This document shows, in pieces, positions 45,269-54,060 of a DNA stretch of 64,000 nt. Source of the stretch: Gordonia lacunae (GTDB taxonomy: Bacteria; Actinomycetota; Actinomycetes; Mycobacteriales; Mycobacteriaceae); assembly GCF_002149015.1 (NCBI RefSeq), contig NZ_NGFO01000004.1, positions 124,001 through 188,000 on the forward strand, written 5' to 3'. Both the position numbers and the translations under genes were made by a program. The first letter of the stretch is position 1, and every line of letters begins with the position of its first letter. The notes under the pieces are model-generated. The model was not told the DNA's origin, did not search any database, and worked only from the letters and a program-made list of their open reading frames with translations.

Positions 45269-45458
45269 CGCTGCCTCCTTCACCGCATAGATCCTGACAC
45301 ACAGACGCCCTGCTGTTGCCGAGCCGGCCAGAGTAGCGAGGCGGTCTGACATGTCCGCAGTATGTCGGATTCGCCCGGAAGCTGTCAGCACCGCGTGATC
45401 TGATCGGACTCACTTTGCAGACGGCCGGCGAGGGGTAAGCCGGACTGACCACGATGAG

Positions 45459-45623
45459 GTGACGTTGTCCGGTATCTCCGCGCACGCAATGGCAAACGAA
45501 GTCGGATTGCCCGTACGGGCGGTCGTGAAGTTGGCGCGCCGCCTCGGGGACAAGGGCGTGCGCGATCGGTCCAGTCTGATCAGCCCGATGGTCGCCGGCC
45601 AGATCCGGGAAAACCCAGCATGA
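45459..45623 (+). CDS. 54-residue protein with IF2-N-like helical domain
   Basis: Translated GTG 45459 to TGA 45623. The only sizeable hydrophobic pattern, ISAHAMANEVGLPVRAVVKL through RRLGDKGVRDRSSLISP, follows the spacing of the N-terminal domain of translation initiation factor IF-2 (a small helical domain also found in other DNA/RNA-binding proteins). There is no good ribosome site, so it may be leaderless or a remnant. Its TGA overlaps the ATG of the next gene (ATGA), indicating coupling. Being on the plus strand it is opposite to all other genes of the island. Confidence 0.5.
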   Translation: MTLSGISAHAMANEVGLPVRAVVKLARRLGDKGVRDRSSLISPMVAGQIRENPA

Positions 45624-46465
45624 AGTCGTCTGTGGCACTGCGGACCCGGCGGGACCAACTCGCCAGGAGCGCGAGATCTCGCCAGCTGTCCAGGGCCGAA
45701 GAACAGGAGCACCGCAAGCTGGTCTCAGTGTTCGGCCTCCCTACCGCGAGCTCCATGCGGCCCATCAGTAGGAAGTCGGGTTCAGGGTCAACCACGATGC
45801 GCGCAAAGACCTCTGGTTCAAAGAAGGTTCGGGAGCGACGGGCCAGCTACAAGAACGCGGTGAGCGGGCCAGGCGCGGCTCGGCCCCCCGACTCCGTCGC
45901 GTTTGCCACTCTTGCCCAGGAGCTTCACCTGAGTACCGACTACATCGCGAGGCTCGCCGTCAGGTATGGCGCTGGGAGTGATGTCGAGCATCCGACAGTT
46001 CCGGGTGACGTCGCGAAAGCCATCCGCAGTGCGTACGGGCTACGTACGACTGTCGCCAAGCGCAAGAAGTATCAACTGCTTAAACGACAGTTGGCCAGGA
46101 AACCGGGCGTTGGGAAGAGCCACGAATTCGGCGAGCTCAAATTCATGTTCGAGGGCAAGAAAAAACCGACACGGTCACGAACCAAACCCGACGCAAAGGC
46201 GAAACCCCGGTCGGGACAGGAACCCTCGGCACCGCCACGGCGTGTCTGTCGGCTGTGCCGCAAAGAGTTCTACTCGACGGAGCCATCACACGGGTGTGCC
46301 CTCGATCGGCGCACGCCTCGATTGAACGACTTGCCGCCGATCAAGCCCGTCAAGAGCAAGCGGCAGCGGCGACCCTCTGTCTTTGGACCCGAGTACGACA
46401 TCTCCCCACGTCACAGCAATATCGAGGTACCCAACGGGCATCCCGGGACCGGCCGCCGCCGCTGA
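45620..46465 (+). CDS. Basic protein with second IF2-N-like domain and C-x2-C...H-x-C motif
   Basis: A 281-residue protein. Residues about 85-140 (VAFATLAQELHLSTDYIARL and following) look like a second IF2-N-like domain; the tail is very basic (GKKKPTRSRTKPDAKAKPRS) and is followed by a zinc-ribbon-like CRLCRKEFYSTEPSHGC. The composition suggests nucleic-acid binding. I do not recognise a named family. It overlaps the 54-residue gene by four bases. It lies between hsdR and the GTPase pair and is convergent with the latter. Confidence 0.55.
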   Translation: MKSSVALRTRRDQLARSARSRQLSRAEEQEHRKLVSVFGLPTASSMRPISRKSGSGSTTMRAKTSGSKKVRERRASYKNAVSGPGAARPPDSVAFATLAQELHLSTDYIARLAVRYGAGSDVEHPTVPGDVAKAIRSAYGLRTTVAKRKKYQLLKRQLARKPGVGKSHEFGELKFMFEGKKKPTRSRTKPDAKAKPRSGQEPSAPPRRVCRLCRKEFYSTEPSHGCALDRRTPRLNDLPPIKPVKSKRQRRPSVFGPEYDISPRHSNIEVPNGHPGTGRRR

Positions 46466-46505
46466 CAGTGCGCACGCTGGGTGATCAGTTGGTCTCCCGC
46501 GTGTG

Positions 46506-46886
46506 TCAATGGCCTTCGGTACACCGACCGCGCAGATCCGGTGGGTGGGGAGCGTCCCAAACAATCGCGTAGACCTCAGACACTAAGGGCCACACCTTGT
46601 GTAGGCCGTCCTCAACCGAGTCGACCGCTGCGGCGAGATCGCCGGAGATGACGAACTCGTGGGGAATGATGCGACCCGCTGAGTCTTGACGCCCAAGCGG
46701 ATCTGGAAAGCGCAGCGCCACTTGTCCGCCGTGGCGACGCCACGCGGTGGGTGCGTCTTGGAGATCCCCGAAAACGCGCTCGTAGTCCGAAAGCGGATCG
46801 CCTAGTCCGGCATCCAGTACGAACCGAAAGCCCCAGGTTCGACCCCGAGTGGCCCAGATGACGCTGTCGTATTGCGGGGTATTCAC
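46506..46886 (-). CDS. 126-residue GTPase-coupled protein, unknown function
   Basis: A small soluble protein (WATRGRTWGFRFVLDAGLGD, HGGQVALRFPDPLGRQDSAG, YAIVWDAPHPPD). I recognise no family. Its GTG start (46886) overlaps the TGA of the GTPase gene by four bases (GTGA), so the two are translated together and probably function as a pair. It could be an effector, a sensor or an inhibitor of the GTPase; the sequence does not decide. Confidence 0.65.
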   Translation of the reverse strand: MNTPQYDSVIWATRGRTWGFRFVLDAGLGDPLSDYERVFGDLQDAPTAWRRHGGQVALRFPDPLGRQDSAGRIIPHEFVISGDLAAAVDSVEDGLHKVWPLVSEVYAIVWDAPHPPDLRGRCTEGH

Positions 46887-48064
46887 TTTGGGTTTTTGAT
46901 CACTTTGTCGACGACGCCCTGCTCGAGGTCCAGCTTGAACTGCGTCAGTGTCGCTCTCAGATAGTCGTGCTGCGACCGGGCCTGCTCGTTTGCCTTCCTC
47001 AGTTCTGATCCTGCCAACTGGACTGCCTTGGCCAGGACCGGGAGCGCTATGGAGGCGATTTTGCCCCCCTTGGCAATCCTGGCCAGAAGCTTATCGACTG
47101 GTGCGAACTTCCCGTCGGCTATGCCAGCTGATAGCACGTCAGCACCGTCGGCCAGCGAGTCGAGCACCTTAAGGGGAATGCTGTACCTCCCTTGCCACTG
47201 CACACGACGCTCCAGCGGCAGGATAGACGCCACAGGTAGTACGAGATCGAGGCCAACACGCTGGGTCAGGTCGATGTCGAGCGTCTTCGGACCGTCGGCC
47301 TTGAGTTCGAACTTGGCGGACGAGAGCAGCATGAAGTCTTCGCCGATGGAGAGAGCCTCCGGAGACTTGATGAGTTCGGCGACGGTCGATCGAAGGCGCT
47401 CGATGTCCTCTCCCGCCGTGAGGATGACCAGATCGCGGAACATGTCGACGTCCCAGTCTGGGAACAAATCAGCTTTCGACAAGGCCAAGATCCACACCCG
47501 GGGGAACTCGACAATGGGCCCATCCTTGAGCAGGTCATCTTTGAGATGCAGAAGCCCGTGCCGGAAGTTGAACATGAGTGACTTGAGGTATCGCTCTTCC
47601 TCGCCGGGATACTCGAGTAACTTCTGCCCGTCTACCAGCAGAATTGCTACGTCGGAACGAAGCAGCGACCGGAAACTGTCGATACGTCTATTGCTCTCCT
47701 CTTCGCTACTGGGTTCAGTCTCGAACCATTCGCCCGGGTAATCGTGCCAAGCGAGCCGAAGGACGTCGAAGGGCCTCTTCTTGGCCGCATCGTTGTCTCC
47801 GCCTTTCAGCCGGACGGAAAAATAGTAGGTCGTGGACTTGAAGCGGGTGGTGATCGGCGCCATCGCTCGATCCCGCATGCCGAGGTAGTTCTGGTATAGC
47901 CGACTCCCTTGGCCTGTGTCGTCAGCTACGAGATCCCAGAGATCGTTCTTGTATGACCCCTCTTGGGTCGGGCCGAAGAACGACGAAACCAGAACCGTCT
48001 TGCCCGACCCACTCTCGCCGAAGACGGCTATGTGCTGCTCTCGAACTCTTGGGTACTTGGCCAT
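46883..48064 (-). CDS. P-loop (TRAFAC-like) GTPase of the defence island
   Basis: A 393-residue NTPase. Walker A GESGSGKT lies near residues 17-24. A G3-like DYPGEW (about 110) and a G4-like SKAD (LALSKADLFPDW, about 205) mark it as a GTPase rather than an ATPase. The C-terminal half has an all-helical region with hydrophobic segments (IASIALPVLAKAVQLAGSEL). Proteins of this outline occur in bacterial conflict systems as signalling GTPases. It is located between mcrC and hsdR on the minus strand. ATG 48064 is chosen because MAKYPRVREQHIAVFGESG begins the fold. Confidence 0.7.
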   Translation of the reverse strand: MAKYPRVREQHIAVFGESGSGKTVLVSSFFGPTQEGSYKNDLWDLVADDTGQGSRLYQNYLGMRDRAMAPITTRFKSTTYYFSVRLKGGDNDAAKKRPFDVLRLAWHDYPGEWFETEPSSEEESNRRIDSFRSLLRSDVAILLVDGQKLLEYPGEEERYLKSLMFNFRHGLLHLKDDLLKDGPIVEFPRVWILALSKADLFPDWDVDMFRDLVILTAGEDIERLRSTVAELIKSPEALSIGEDFMLLSSAKFELKADGPKTLDIDLTQRVGLDLVLPVASILPLERRVQWQGRYSIPLKVLDSLADGADVLSAGIADGKFAPVDKLLARIAKGGKIASIALPVLAKAVQLAGSELRKANEQARSQHDYLRATLTQFKLDLEQGVVDKVIKNPK

Positions 48065-48202
48065 GCCAGGACGGTACAACACGCCTCTGTCAGCACAGCT
48101 GCGAAAGGGCGGCTGATCGGCCCGAGCCGGTCCGTCCTGATCGCCGAGCCGGTCAAGGTCAGCGGCAGCAGACCTGACGGCTCCACTCCTTGCCGCGGTT
48201 GA

Positions 48203-49309
48203 CTATCTCGAGGGCCGACAACAAGTGTTCCGCGGAACACTCAGCAGCGTGTCTCGGATCGCAGCGGCGCTCCCACCTAGGTCTACAGTCAAGAACCGGT
48301 AGCGGTGCCCTTGGATTGTTGCCGATTCATCGAGGTGCTGTCCGACCACTGGATACAGCAGTACACCTTCGGCTGTCGTCGACAGTGCGTCCTTGCCGTG
48401 TTGTGACTGCACGTACGCATAGAGCTGGAAAATGTGATCGCGAGACAGCTTGTCAGCGCCGTACTGATTCGGCTTGAGCGCGTCTGCGAACTTGGTTTCG
48501 ACAATGATGCGCCGCGATTCCGACTGCAGCAGGGTGTCGGTCTTCATGATCGGGAGCACGGCCGCCAGGCCACTACTCGGGTCGGTGACCGACCAGTGAT
48601 GCTGGACTTCACCGGCGGCCACCGTCCACTCAGCCGGCAGCACAGCTCGGTAGAAGCCGCGAACGGCAGCCTCGTAGAGAGTGCGGACTTTCGCGGCTTC
48701 ACGTTCGGGTTCGCGGTTGTGTTGTGTACCTGATTCTTCTGCAGGAACAACCATTTGGATGAGTAGGCGTGCTGCGTCGAGTGCTTCGGCGTCGTCCTGC
48801 TCGTTACGTCCGAGCGTCAGTTGCGCGGCCTCGCGTTGGGTCACCGATCTCGTTGACACGCCATACTGCGCGAGAGTCTCAGCGAGACCACTCGCTCGAC
48901 GCTCCAGTGTCAGATCATTGACGTGGCGCGCGGCGAGAATCAGTGCGGTTCGCAGGACACGATTGCGGAGGTTGTCGACAGATAGTTCGTCGAAGGTGCA
49001 GGCGACACGGCCCTGCGCGAGCAGCATATTCGTCTCGGTGGTGAGAACATCAATTTGGCCGCGCACTCGGGGCAATGTGGCTGAGCGGGATCGATACTGC
49101 CGCCCGAGGCTCCGTTGCAGGCGACGCTCGGCGGCGACGACCAGAATCTCGGACACCAGAACGAACAGCTCGTCAGGGTTGGCCTCGACACTGCTACTGC
49201 GTAAGTCCTGGTCGCGTTGATAGAGCCGGGAGGCGTACAGCATCAGCAGCCACAGATTACGCACCGGGATCGCGGTGCTGCCACTGATGATGACCCCCGG
49301 CGCGGTCAC
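48203..49309 (-). CDS. mcrC: McrC, nuclease subunit of McrBC-type restriction system
   Basis: A 368-residue McrC protein. The N-terminal part contacts McrB; the C-terminal PD-(D/E)XK nuclease has the residues of LPIMKTDTLL and RRIIVETKFAD (D ... E-x-K). With McrB it cleaves modified DNA. It begins at GTG 49309, overlapping the mcrB stop by one base (TAGTG), so the two genes are coupled. Confidence 0.88.
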   Translation of the reverse strand: MTAPGVIISGSTAIPVRNLWLLMLYASRLYQRDQDLRSSSVEANPDELFVLVSEILVVAAERRLQRSLGRQYRSRSATLPRVRGQIDVLTTETNMLLAQGRVACTFDELSVDNLRNRVLRTALILAARHVNDLTLERRASGLAETLAQYGVSTRSVTQREAAQLTLGRNEQDDAEALDAARLLIQMVVPAEESGTQHNREPEREAAKVRTLYEAAVRGFYRAVLPAEWTVAAGEVQHHWSVTDPSSGLAAVLPIMKTDTLLQSESRRIIVETKFADALKPNQYGADKLSRDHIFQLYAYVQSQHGKDALSTTAEGVLLYPVVGQHLDESATIQGHRYRFLTVDLGGSAAAIRDTLLSVPRNTCCRPSR

Positions 49310-51105
49310 TACGCGCCGATCAGCTTCGCCGTCTCGGTCTCGACTCTGGTCAGGTCGTCGAACCAGTACTCTCCCAGAAGAGGACGGATTTCCTGCTCGA
49401 CGACCCCACGCAACCACGCCGACGCGTCGTTGATCGGTGCGTCGGTGGTGGGAGTGAAGAAGCTGTGGCCGATGCAGTACTGCGCACCGAGTGAACGGTC
49501 GTCTGCGATCCGAGCGTTGAGCGCGCCTATCCGTGTAGCGAGCCCGGTCAGGACGGTCTTGTCGACGCCGTTACGCGTGCTCACCCACTCCTGCCACGCA
49601 GCGTTGAACTGCGGTGACAGATCGGCGAAGGCGAACCGCCGACGTAGCGCGAAGTCGACGATCGCCAGCGAACGGTCGGCGAGGTTCATCGTGCCGATGA
49701 GGTAGAGATTCTCGGGGATGAACACCGGGTCTTCGTCAGGGCGAGAGTAGGCCAGCTGCAGGGCTTCTGACGGCTTGCGTTTGTCGACTTCGAGCAGTGT
49801 CAGCAACTCGCCCATCACCTGAGCGAGATTGGCTCGATTGATCTCCTCGATCACCAGGACATGATTGTTGTCCGGTTCGTTGACCGCGGCATCGATGACC
49901 TCGAGGAAGACTCCATCGGTGAGGGTGAGCTTGCCGTCCCCGCTGGGTCGCCAACCGCGAACGAAGTCTTCGTAGGACACCGTCGGGTGGAACTGCAGTG
50001 CGTGGATCAGCGAACGGTCTTTGCGTTCGATGATGGCGTAAGCCAGGCGTTTGGCAAGCCACGTCTTTCCGGTACCCGGAGGTCCTTGGAGGATGAGGTT
50101 CTTCTTCCGTTTCAGCGCGCTGAGGTAGCCGTTTAGCTCGGAAGTCGACACAAAACACCCGTCATTCACGATGTCGTCGACGGTGTACGCGGGTTCGTCG
50201 GGTACTTCTTCGGCGAGCCGCGTCGAGTCGTCGTGGTCACGCGCCGGTTTAGCGGCGAGCCCGTACTTCTTCTGCCAGTATGGCTCGGCCAGAAAGCGGC
50301 CGAAGTCCTGTTCAACACCGTCAAACGCAAACGCTATAAGTGCTTTGGACTTCCAGGTACTTGGGCGGACCGCCCACACCGTGCTTCGGCTGGTCCAGAA
50401 GTACCAGTCCTCTTCCGGAAGAAGGCCGTCCGTGCTCCATTCAACCTCGACGCCGTCGCCGTCACCGAGGTTGCGGGTGATGATGCCAATCGCCTTGACG
50501 GACATCACCGAGGCTGTCTTACCGTTGATGTCGAACGGCAGCCCGTGCTTGCGAGTGAACGCGGCCTTGATCGCGATCCGATCGCCTGGCTTCATAGTCA
50601 GGATCTGCTCGGCATACTTGTGCGGGCCGCCTGCATGCCACCGGCCCTGGGTCCGAAACTGGTCGGTGTGGTCGTAGGCCTCATCGCCGGGCGCATTACC
50701 GAAGACTGCGCCGACGAACCAGCACACAGGTAGATTTTCGTCGTCGTCAGCAGCCGACGAGTCATCGAGATACTGAGGCGACGCTTCCAGGTCGGCCGAT
50801 GTCAACCGTTCGGGGTGCTCGCTCAGCAACTGGTGCCCATAGGAGGTTATGTGTGTTCGGCCGGGTCCGGTAGCTTCGACTGCGCCACTGAGTTTGAGGT
50901 TGTGCAATGCCCAACTCACCCGAGTCTCGAGCCGCGTACCGCCCGACTTCACGGTCTCATCGCGCAGTTTCGGTGGCAGACGAAACGCATCGGCCACGGA
51001 ATCTTTCAACTCCGCTCTCGACCAAGTCTGGTCGTTACTCATCAGCTCGAGGAGCGGTCGAGTCAGCTCGGACTTGGTAGGGAAGGGCGAAACTGGTTGG
51101 GTCAT
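49309..51105 (-). CDS. mcrB: McrB-type AAA+ GTPase with N-terminal winged helix
   Basis: A 598-residue protein. Residues 1-90 form an Mrr_N-like winged helix (ELTRPLLELMSNDQTWSRAE), the middle 120-280 is a probable DNA- or modification-binding region, and the AAA+ core has Walker A GPPGTGKTWLAK (about residue 345), Walker B VLVIEEINRANL, the McrB signature GTMNLADRS, and an R-finger region ALRRRFAFADL. It translocates on modified DNA and recruits McrC. It overlaps hsdS by four bases (ATGA) and mcrC by one base. Confidence 0.9.
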   Translation of the reverse strand: MTQPVSPFPTKSELTRPLLELMSNDQTWSRAELKDSVADAFRLPPKLRDETVKSGGTRLETRVSWALHNLKLSGAVEATGPGRTHITSYGHQLLSEHPERLTSADLEASPQYLDDSSAADDDENLPVCWFVGAVFGNAPGDEAYDHTDQFRTQGRWHAGGPHKYAEQILTMKPGDRIAIKAAFTRKHGLPFDINGKTASVMSVKAIGIITRNLGDGDGVEVEWSTDGLLPEEDWYFWTSRSTVWAVRPSTWKSKALIAFAFDGVEQDFGRFLAEPYWQKKYGLAAKPARDHDDSTRLAEEVPDEPAYTVDDIVNDGCFVSTSELNGYLSALKRKKNLILQGPPGTGKTWLAKRLAYAIIERKDRSLIHALQFHPTVSYEDFVRGWRPSGDGKLTLTDGVFLEVIDAAVNEPDNNHVLVIEEINRANLAQVMGELLTLLEVDKRKPSEALQLAYSRPDEDPVFIPENLYLIGTMNLADRSLAIVDFALRRRFAFADLSPQFNAAWQEWVSTRNGVDKTVLTGLATRIGALNARIADDRSLGAQYCIGHSFFTPTTDAPINDASAWLRGVVEQEIRPLLGEYWFDDLTRVETETAKLIGA

Positions 51106-52280
51106 AGCTCACCTCGGAAGGCGCGGGATTGAAGGGAGTAGAACAGATCGTCTGCGCTGGCGCTAAATCGCTCACTCGCGGCACGTTCGACCCTCACCGC
51201 TTCGACGCGTTCAGCGAATCGACACTGAAGCTCGAGTGGCGGCAGCGGCAGCACAAGCGACTTAACGTCGGCCTGGTTGATACTGGCCTGGTTTATCGCC
51301 TTTTTAGCTTTCCGAAGAATCTGCTGCTTAGCGCGCCGGGTTTGTAGCCAGGCAAGCACAAAGTCACCATTGGCCCGGTTTGTGTCAATTCGAATTCGCA
51401 TCATATTAGATTCATAGACCGACGGCTCGCTAATGTCCGAGATCAAAGCAGACTTGCCCAGATGCGAAAGTGCGTTCACGCGATTCACTACCAAGTCACC
51501 TGGAGCGAGAGCGTACTGCTCAATTTCGCCTTCGTTCGCGCGTAGACGCTTCCATTGATAACTGTCTGAGAGAACTGCGCCCGACCCGAAACCATCAATA
51601 CGTAGAATCGGCACGCCAGCGCCGTAGTCTGATGCCGGTCGGTACAAGCCGTTCGTCGGACCCGCGGCAATAATGCTATCGAGCCTAGTCTGCCACTCGA
51701 ACATCGAGAACATATGATGAAAAATCGATTTCGAGAGCTCATCGAGGTACACGATCGCCTGACGCCGTTTGGCGCGGAGGGCATCCGCGTGGTCGAGGAT
51801 AGATGCGATGCGGCGTTGTTCGGAGAGGGGAGGTAGAGGGACCTTCAGATTCTCTAGGACCCGGGAGTCGAGCTTTCGGGTTCCATGAGCTGCCGTGCTG
51901 ACCTGCGAGAGGATCTCACCGTGTTGCGCACGGAGCATCGCGGCAAGGAACGCCGGAACCACGTCTCGACGCGGGATTAGCGCTTTGAGATCCTGGTTGA
52001 TCGCGCACTCTGCGTCCAGTATTGAGATCGGAATCGTATGTGCGAGGATCATTCCACGCACAACCATCGCAACGGTCCCCCGAGGCAATCTCTTAATCGA
52101 AGTTGACGTAAACACGTCGTCCGCTATGTGGTCAGCAGAGTCAACGAGAACGTCGCGCTTCATGTCCTTGGCACTGAACCAGGGTACGCTGCCACTCCAG
52201 TAGTCAGAATTCGCTTTCGATGGAGTACCTCCACTGTAGAAGTCGACGATCTCGCCGAGCGGAACCACAGGCCACTTCAT
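51102..52280 (-). CDS. hsdS: Type I restriction specificity subunit HsdS
   Basis: A 392-residue HsdS with two target recognition domains. The first TRD is about 1-160 (VPLGEIVDFYSGGTPSKANS), the central conserved spacer is LPPLSEQRRIASILDHADAL, and the second TRD ends in LPPLELQCRFAERVEAVRVE. The TRD2 coding region (about 51300-51500) is visibly lower in GC than the rest, typical for exchanged TRDs. It overlaps hsdM by four bases and mcrB by four bases. Target sequence cannot be predicted. Confidence 0.92.
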   Translation of the reverse strand: MKWPVVPLGEIVDFYSGGTPSKANSDYWSGSVPWFSAKDMKRDVLVDSADHIADDVFTSTSIKRLPRGTVAMVVRGMILAHTIPISILDAECAINQDLKALIPRRDVVPAFLAAMLRAQHGEILSQVSTAAHGTRKLDSRVLENLKVPLPPLSEQRRIASILDHADALRAKRRQAIVYLDELSKSIFHHMFSMFEWQTRLDSIIAAGPTNGLYRPASDYGAGVPILRIDGFGSGAVLSDSYQWKRLRANEGEIEQYALAPGDLVVNRVNALSHLGKSALISDISEPSVYESNMMRIRIDTNRANGDFVLAWLQTRRAKQQILRKAKKAINQASINQADVKSLVLPLPPLELQCRFAERVEAVRVERAASERFSASADDLFYSLQSRAFRGEL

Positions 52281-53809
52281 CCGTCGTCACCAGTCAGCAT
52301 TACTCGCAGGTCCGCCAGCCCCGATTGGATGTCCACCTCGATCTTCTCCAGCTCGTTGAGGATCTCCTCTGGGGCGCGGTGCTCGACCTCTTCGTGGACG
52401 ATCTCCTTGTAGCGATTCAGACTGAGGTCGTAACCCTGCTCCTCGATAGCGTTCCAGGGAACGCAGAAGGACTGTTCCGTCCGGGCGCGTTCCAACTCGG
52501 AACCGTCGCGATTAGCCCACCGACGCAGAACATCAGGCAAGTTGTTCTTCGCGTGGTCGTCATCCGACAGTTTGGCAAGCGGTCCCAGATTGTCGTAGTC
52601 CAACAGTGGGGTCCGCTTGTCGTCGAGGGAGTACCCGTCGGCCTGGACGTCGTAGAACCAGACGTTGTCGGTGCCCCCAGAGTCGGTCTTGGTGAAGAAC
52701 AGGATGGCCGTGGAGACGCCGGCATACGGCTTGAACACACCTGACGGAAGTTTCACCACCGCGTCGAGCTTGTGGTCATCGACGAGCATCTTACGAAGAG
52801 TCTTGTGCGCCTTCGACGATCCGAACAACACGCCGTCAGGCACAATGACTGCTGCGCGTCCACCAGGCTTCAACAGTCTTAGAAAGAGCGCAAGGAACAG
52901 CAGTTCAGTCTTCTTGGTCTTGACGATCTGTTGCAGGTCCTTGGCCGTGTTCTCGTAGTCGAGGCTGCCGGCGAACGGCGGATTGGCCAGGATCATCGAG
53001 TAAGCGCCGGCATCACCGGTGTTGGCCTCCGCCAACGAGTCTCGGTAGCGGATGTCCGGTTGTTCGACACCGTGCAGCAGCATGTTCATCGAACCGATTC
53101 GGAGCATCGTGTTGTCGAAGTCGAAGCCGTGGAACATGTCGTTGTGGAAGTGCTCGGCATTTCTGCCCGAGTTGATCTCGCCGCCATGGTGCTCGCGCAT
53201 GTATTCGGTTGCCGCCACAAGGAATCCGCACGTACCTGAGGCCGGATCCACAATGGTGTCGCCTGGCTCAGGCGCCATCATCTCGACCATCAACTTGATG
53301 ATGTGACGCGGCGTACGGAACTGGCCGTTCTGACCGGAGCTCGCGATTTTCGCGAGCATGTACTCGTAGACGTCACCCTTGGTGTCGAGGTCCCGCATCT
53401 CGATCTTGTCGAGCAGGTCGACGACCTTCACAAGCATGGCCGCGTTCGGGATCTGCAGGCGCGCGTCCTTCATGAAGTGGGCGTAGGTGGAGTCTTCGTC
53501 ACGCATCGTCTGGATGAACGGGAAGACCTTCTTGTCCACGGTCTCGAACATCTCGTCGGCGGAGTAGTTCTTGAAGACCGACCATCTAAGTTCTTCGCGA
53601 TCAACCGGGAATGGGTTGTCCTGTATGGGCTTCTTCGTCAAGTTCGCGCGGTTCAGGGCGCGCGTCTGCTCGTCGTCGAGGCGGCGGATGAACAGCAGGA
53701 AGGTGATCTGCTCCATCACCTGCAACGGGTTGGCGATGCCGCCCGACCAGAACGCGTCCCAGACCGCGTCGACCTTGCTCTTCTGCTCTCCGGTGATCAC
53801 TGAATGCAC
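52277..53809 (-). CDS. hsdM: Type I restriction methyltransferase HsdM
   Basis: A 510-residue N6-adenine methyltransferase. The SAM site is in DTIVDPASGTCGFLVAATEY and the catalytic NPPF in MILANPPFAGSLDY; the N-terminal HsdM_N domain and the C-terminal helix for HsdS contact are present. GTG 53809 is the start (VHSVITGEQKSKVDAVWDAF). It is the first gene of the minus-strand string hsdM-hsdS-mcrB-mcrC. Confidence 0.94.
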   Translation of the reverse strand: MHSVITGEQKSKVDAVWDAFWSGGIANPLQVMEQITFLLFIRRLDDEQTRALNRANLTKKPIQDNPFPVDREELRWSVFKNYSADEMFETVDKKVFPFIQTMRDEDSTYAHFMKDARLQIPNAAMLVKVVDLLDKIEMRDLDTKGDVYEYMLAKIASSGQNGQFRTPRHIIKLMVEMMAPEPGDTIVDPASGTCGFLVAATEYMREHHGGEINSGRNAEHFHNDMFHGFDFDNTMLRIGSMNMLLHGVEQPDIRYRDSLAEANTGDAGAYSMILANPPFAGSLDYENTAKDLQQIVKTKKTELLFLALFLRLLKPGGRAAVIVPDGVLFGSSKAHKTLRKMLVDDHKLDAVVKLPSGVFKPYAGVSTAILFFTKTDSGGTDNVWFYDVQADGYSLDDKRTPLLDYDNLGPLAKLSDDDHAKNNLPDVLRRWANRDGSELERARTEQSFCVPWNAIEEQGYDLSLNRYKEIVHEEVEHRAPEEILNELEKIEVDIQSGLADLRVMLTGDDG

Positions 53810-53905
53810 TCCGTACCGTTGTTGGCGAACCCGAACAGAACTGTATAGCGGAGGGTTGTGACAGTGGCGGGTAGTTCGGGCCTTCGAGGGCTTGGGCGGT
53901 TGACT

Positions 53906-54060
53906 TGCGAAACCCTTCGTGGCTCGTCGCTAGCGCTCCTCGCACCTCAGGGAGCAGAGGGGACGGCAGCCCCCTGAGGCCAGGGAGCAGGGTTATGTCG
54001 TTCTTTCGGCTGAGGGAGCAGTGGGCCACGCACAACCTTGCACCGCAGGGAGCACGTACT
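53906..54060. repeat. REP-like repeat cluster at the island border
   Basis: Contains a copy of the dispersed cccttcgtggctcgtcgcta element at about 53930-53985 with cctcagggagcag, then two shorter degenerate ctgagg...agggagcag units. It marks the junction between the defence island and the conserved TetR-lpqI genes. The stretch 53810-53905 between hsdM and the repeat shows no gene and presumably holds the hsdM promoter. Confidence 0.75.

Noticed and set aside
41713..54059. VapBC toxin-antitoxin pair expected between htdX and the Rv0238-like gene
   Set aside because: No PIN-domain or antitoxin-like frame was found; the interval is filled by the restriction island.
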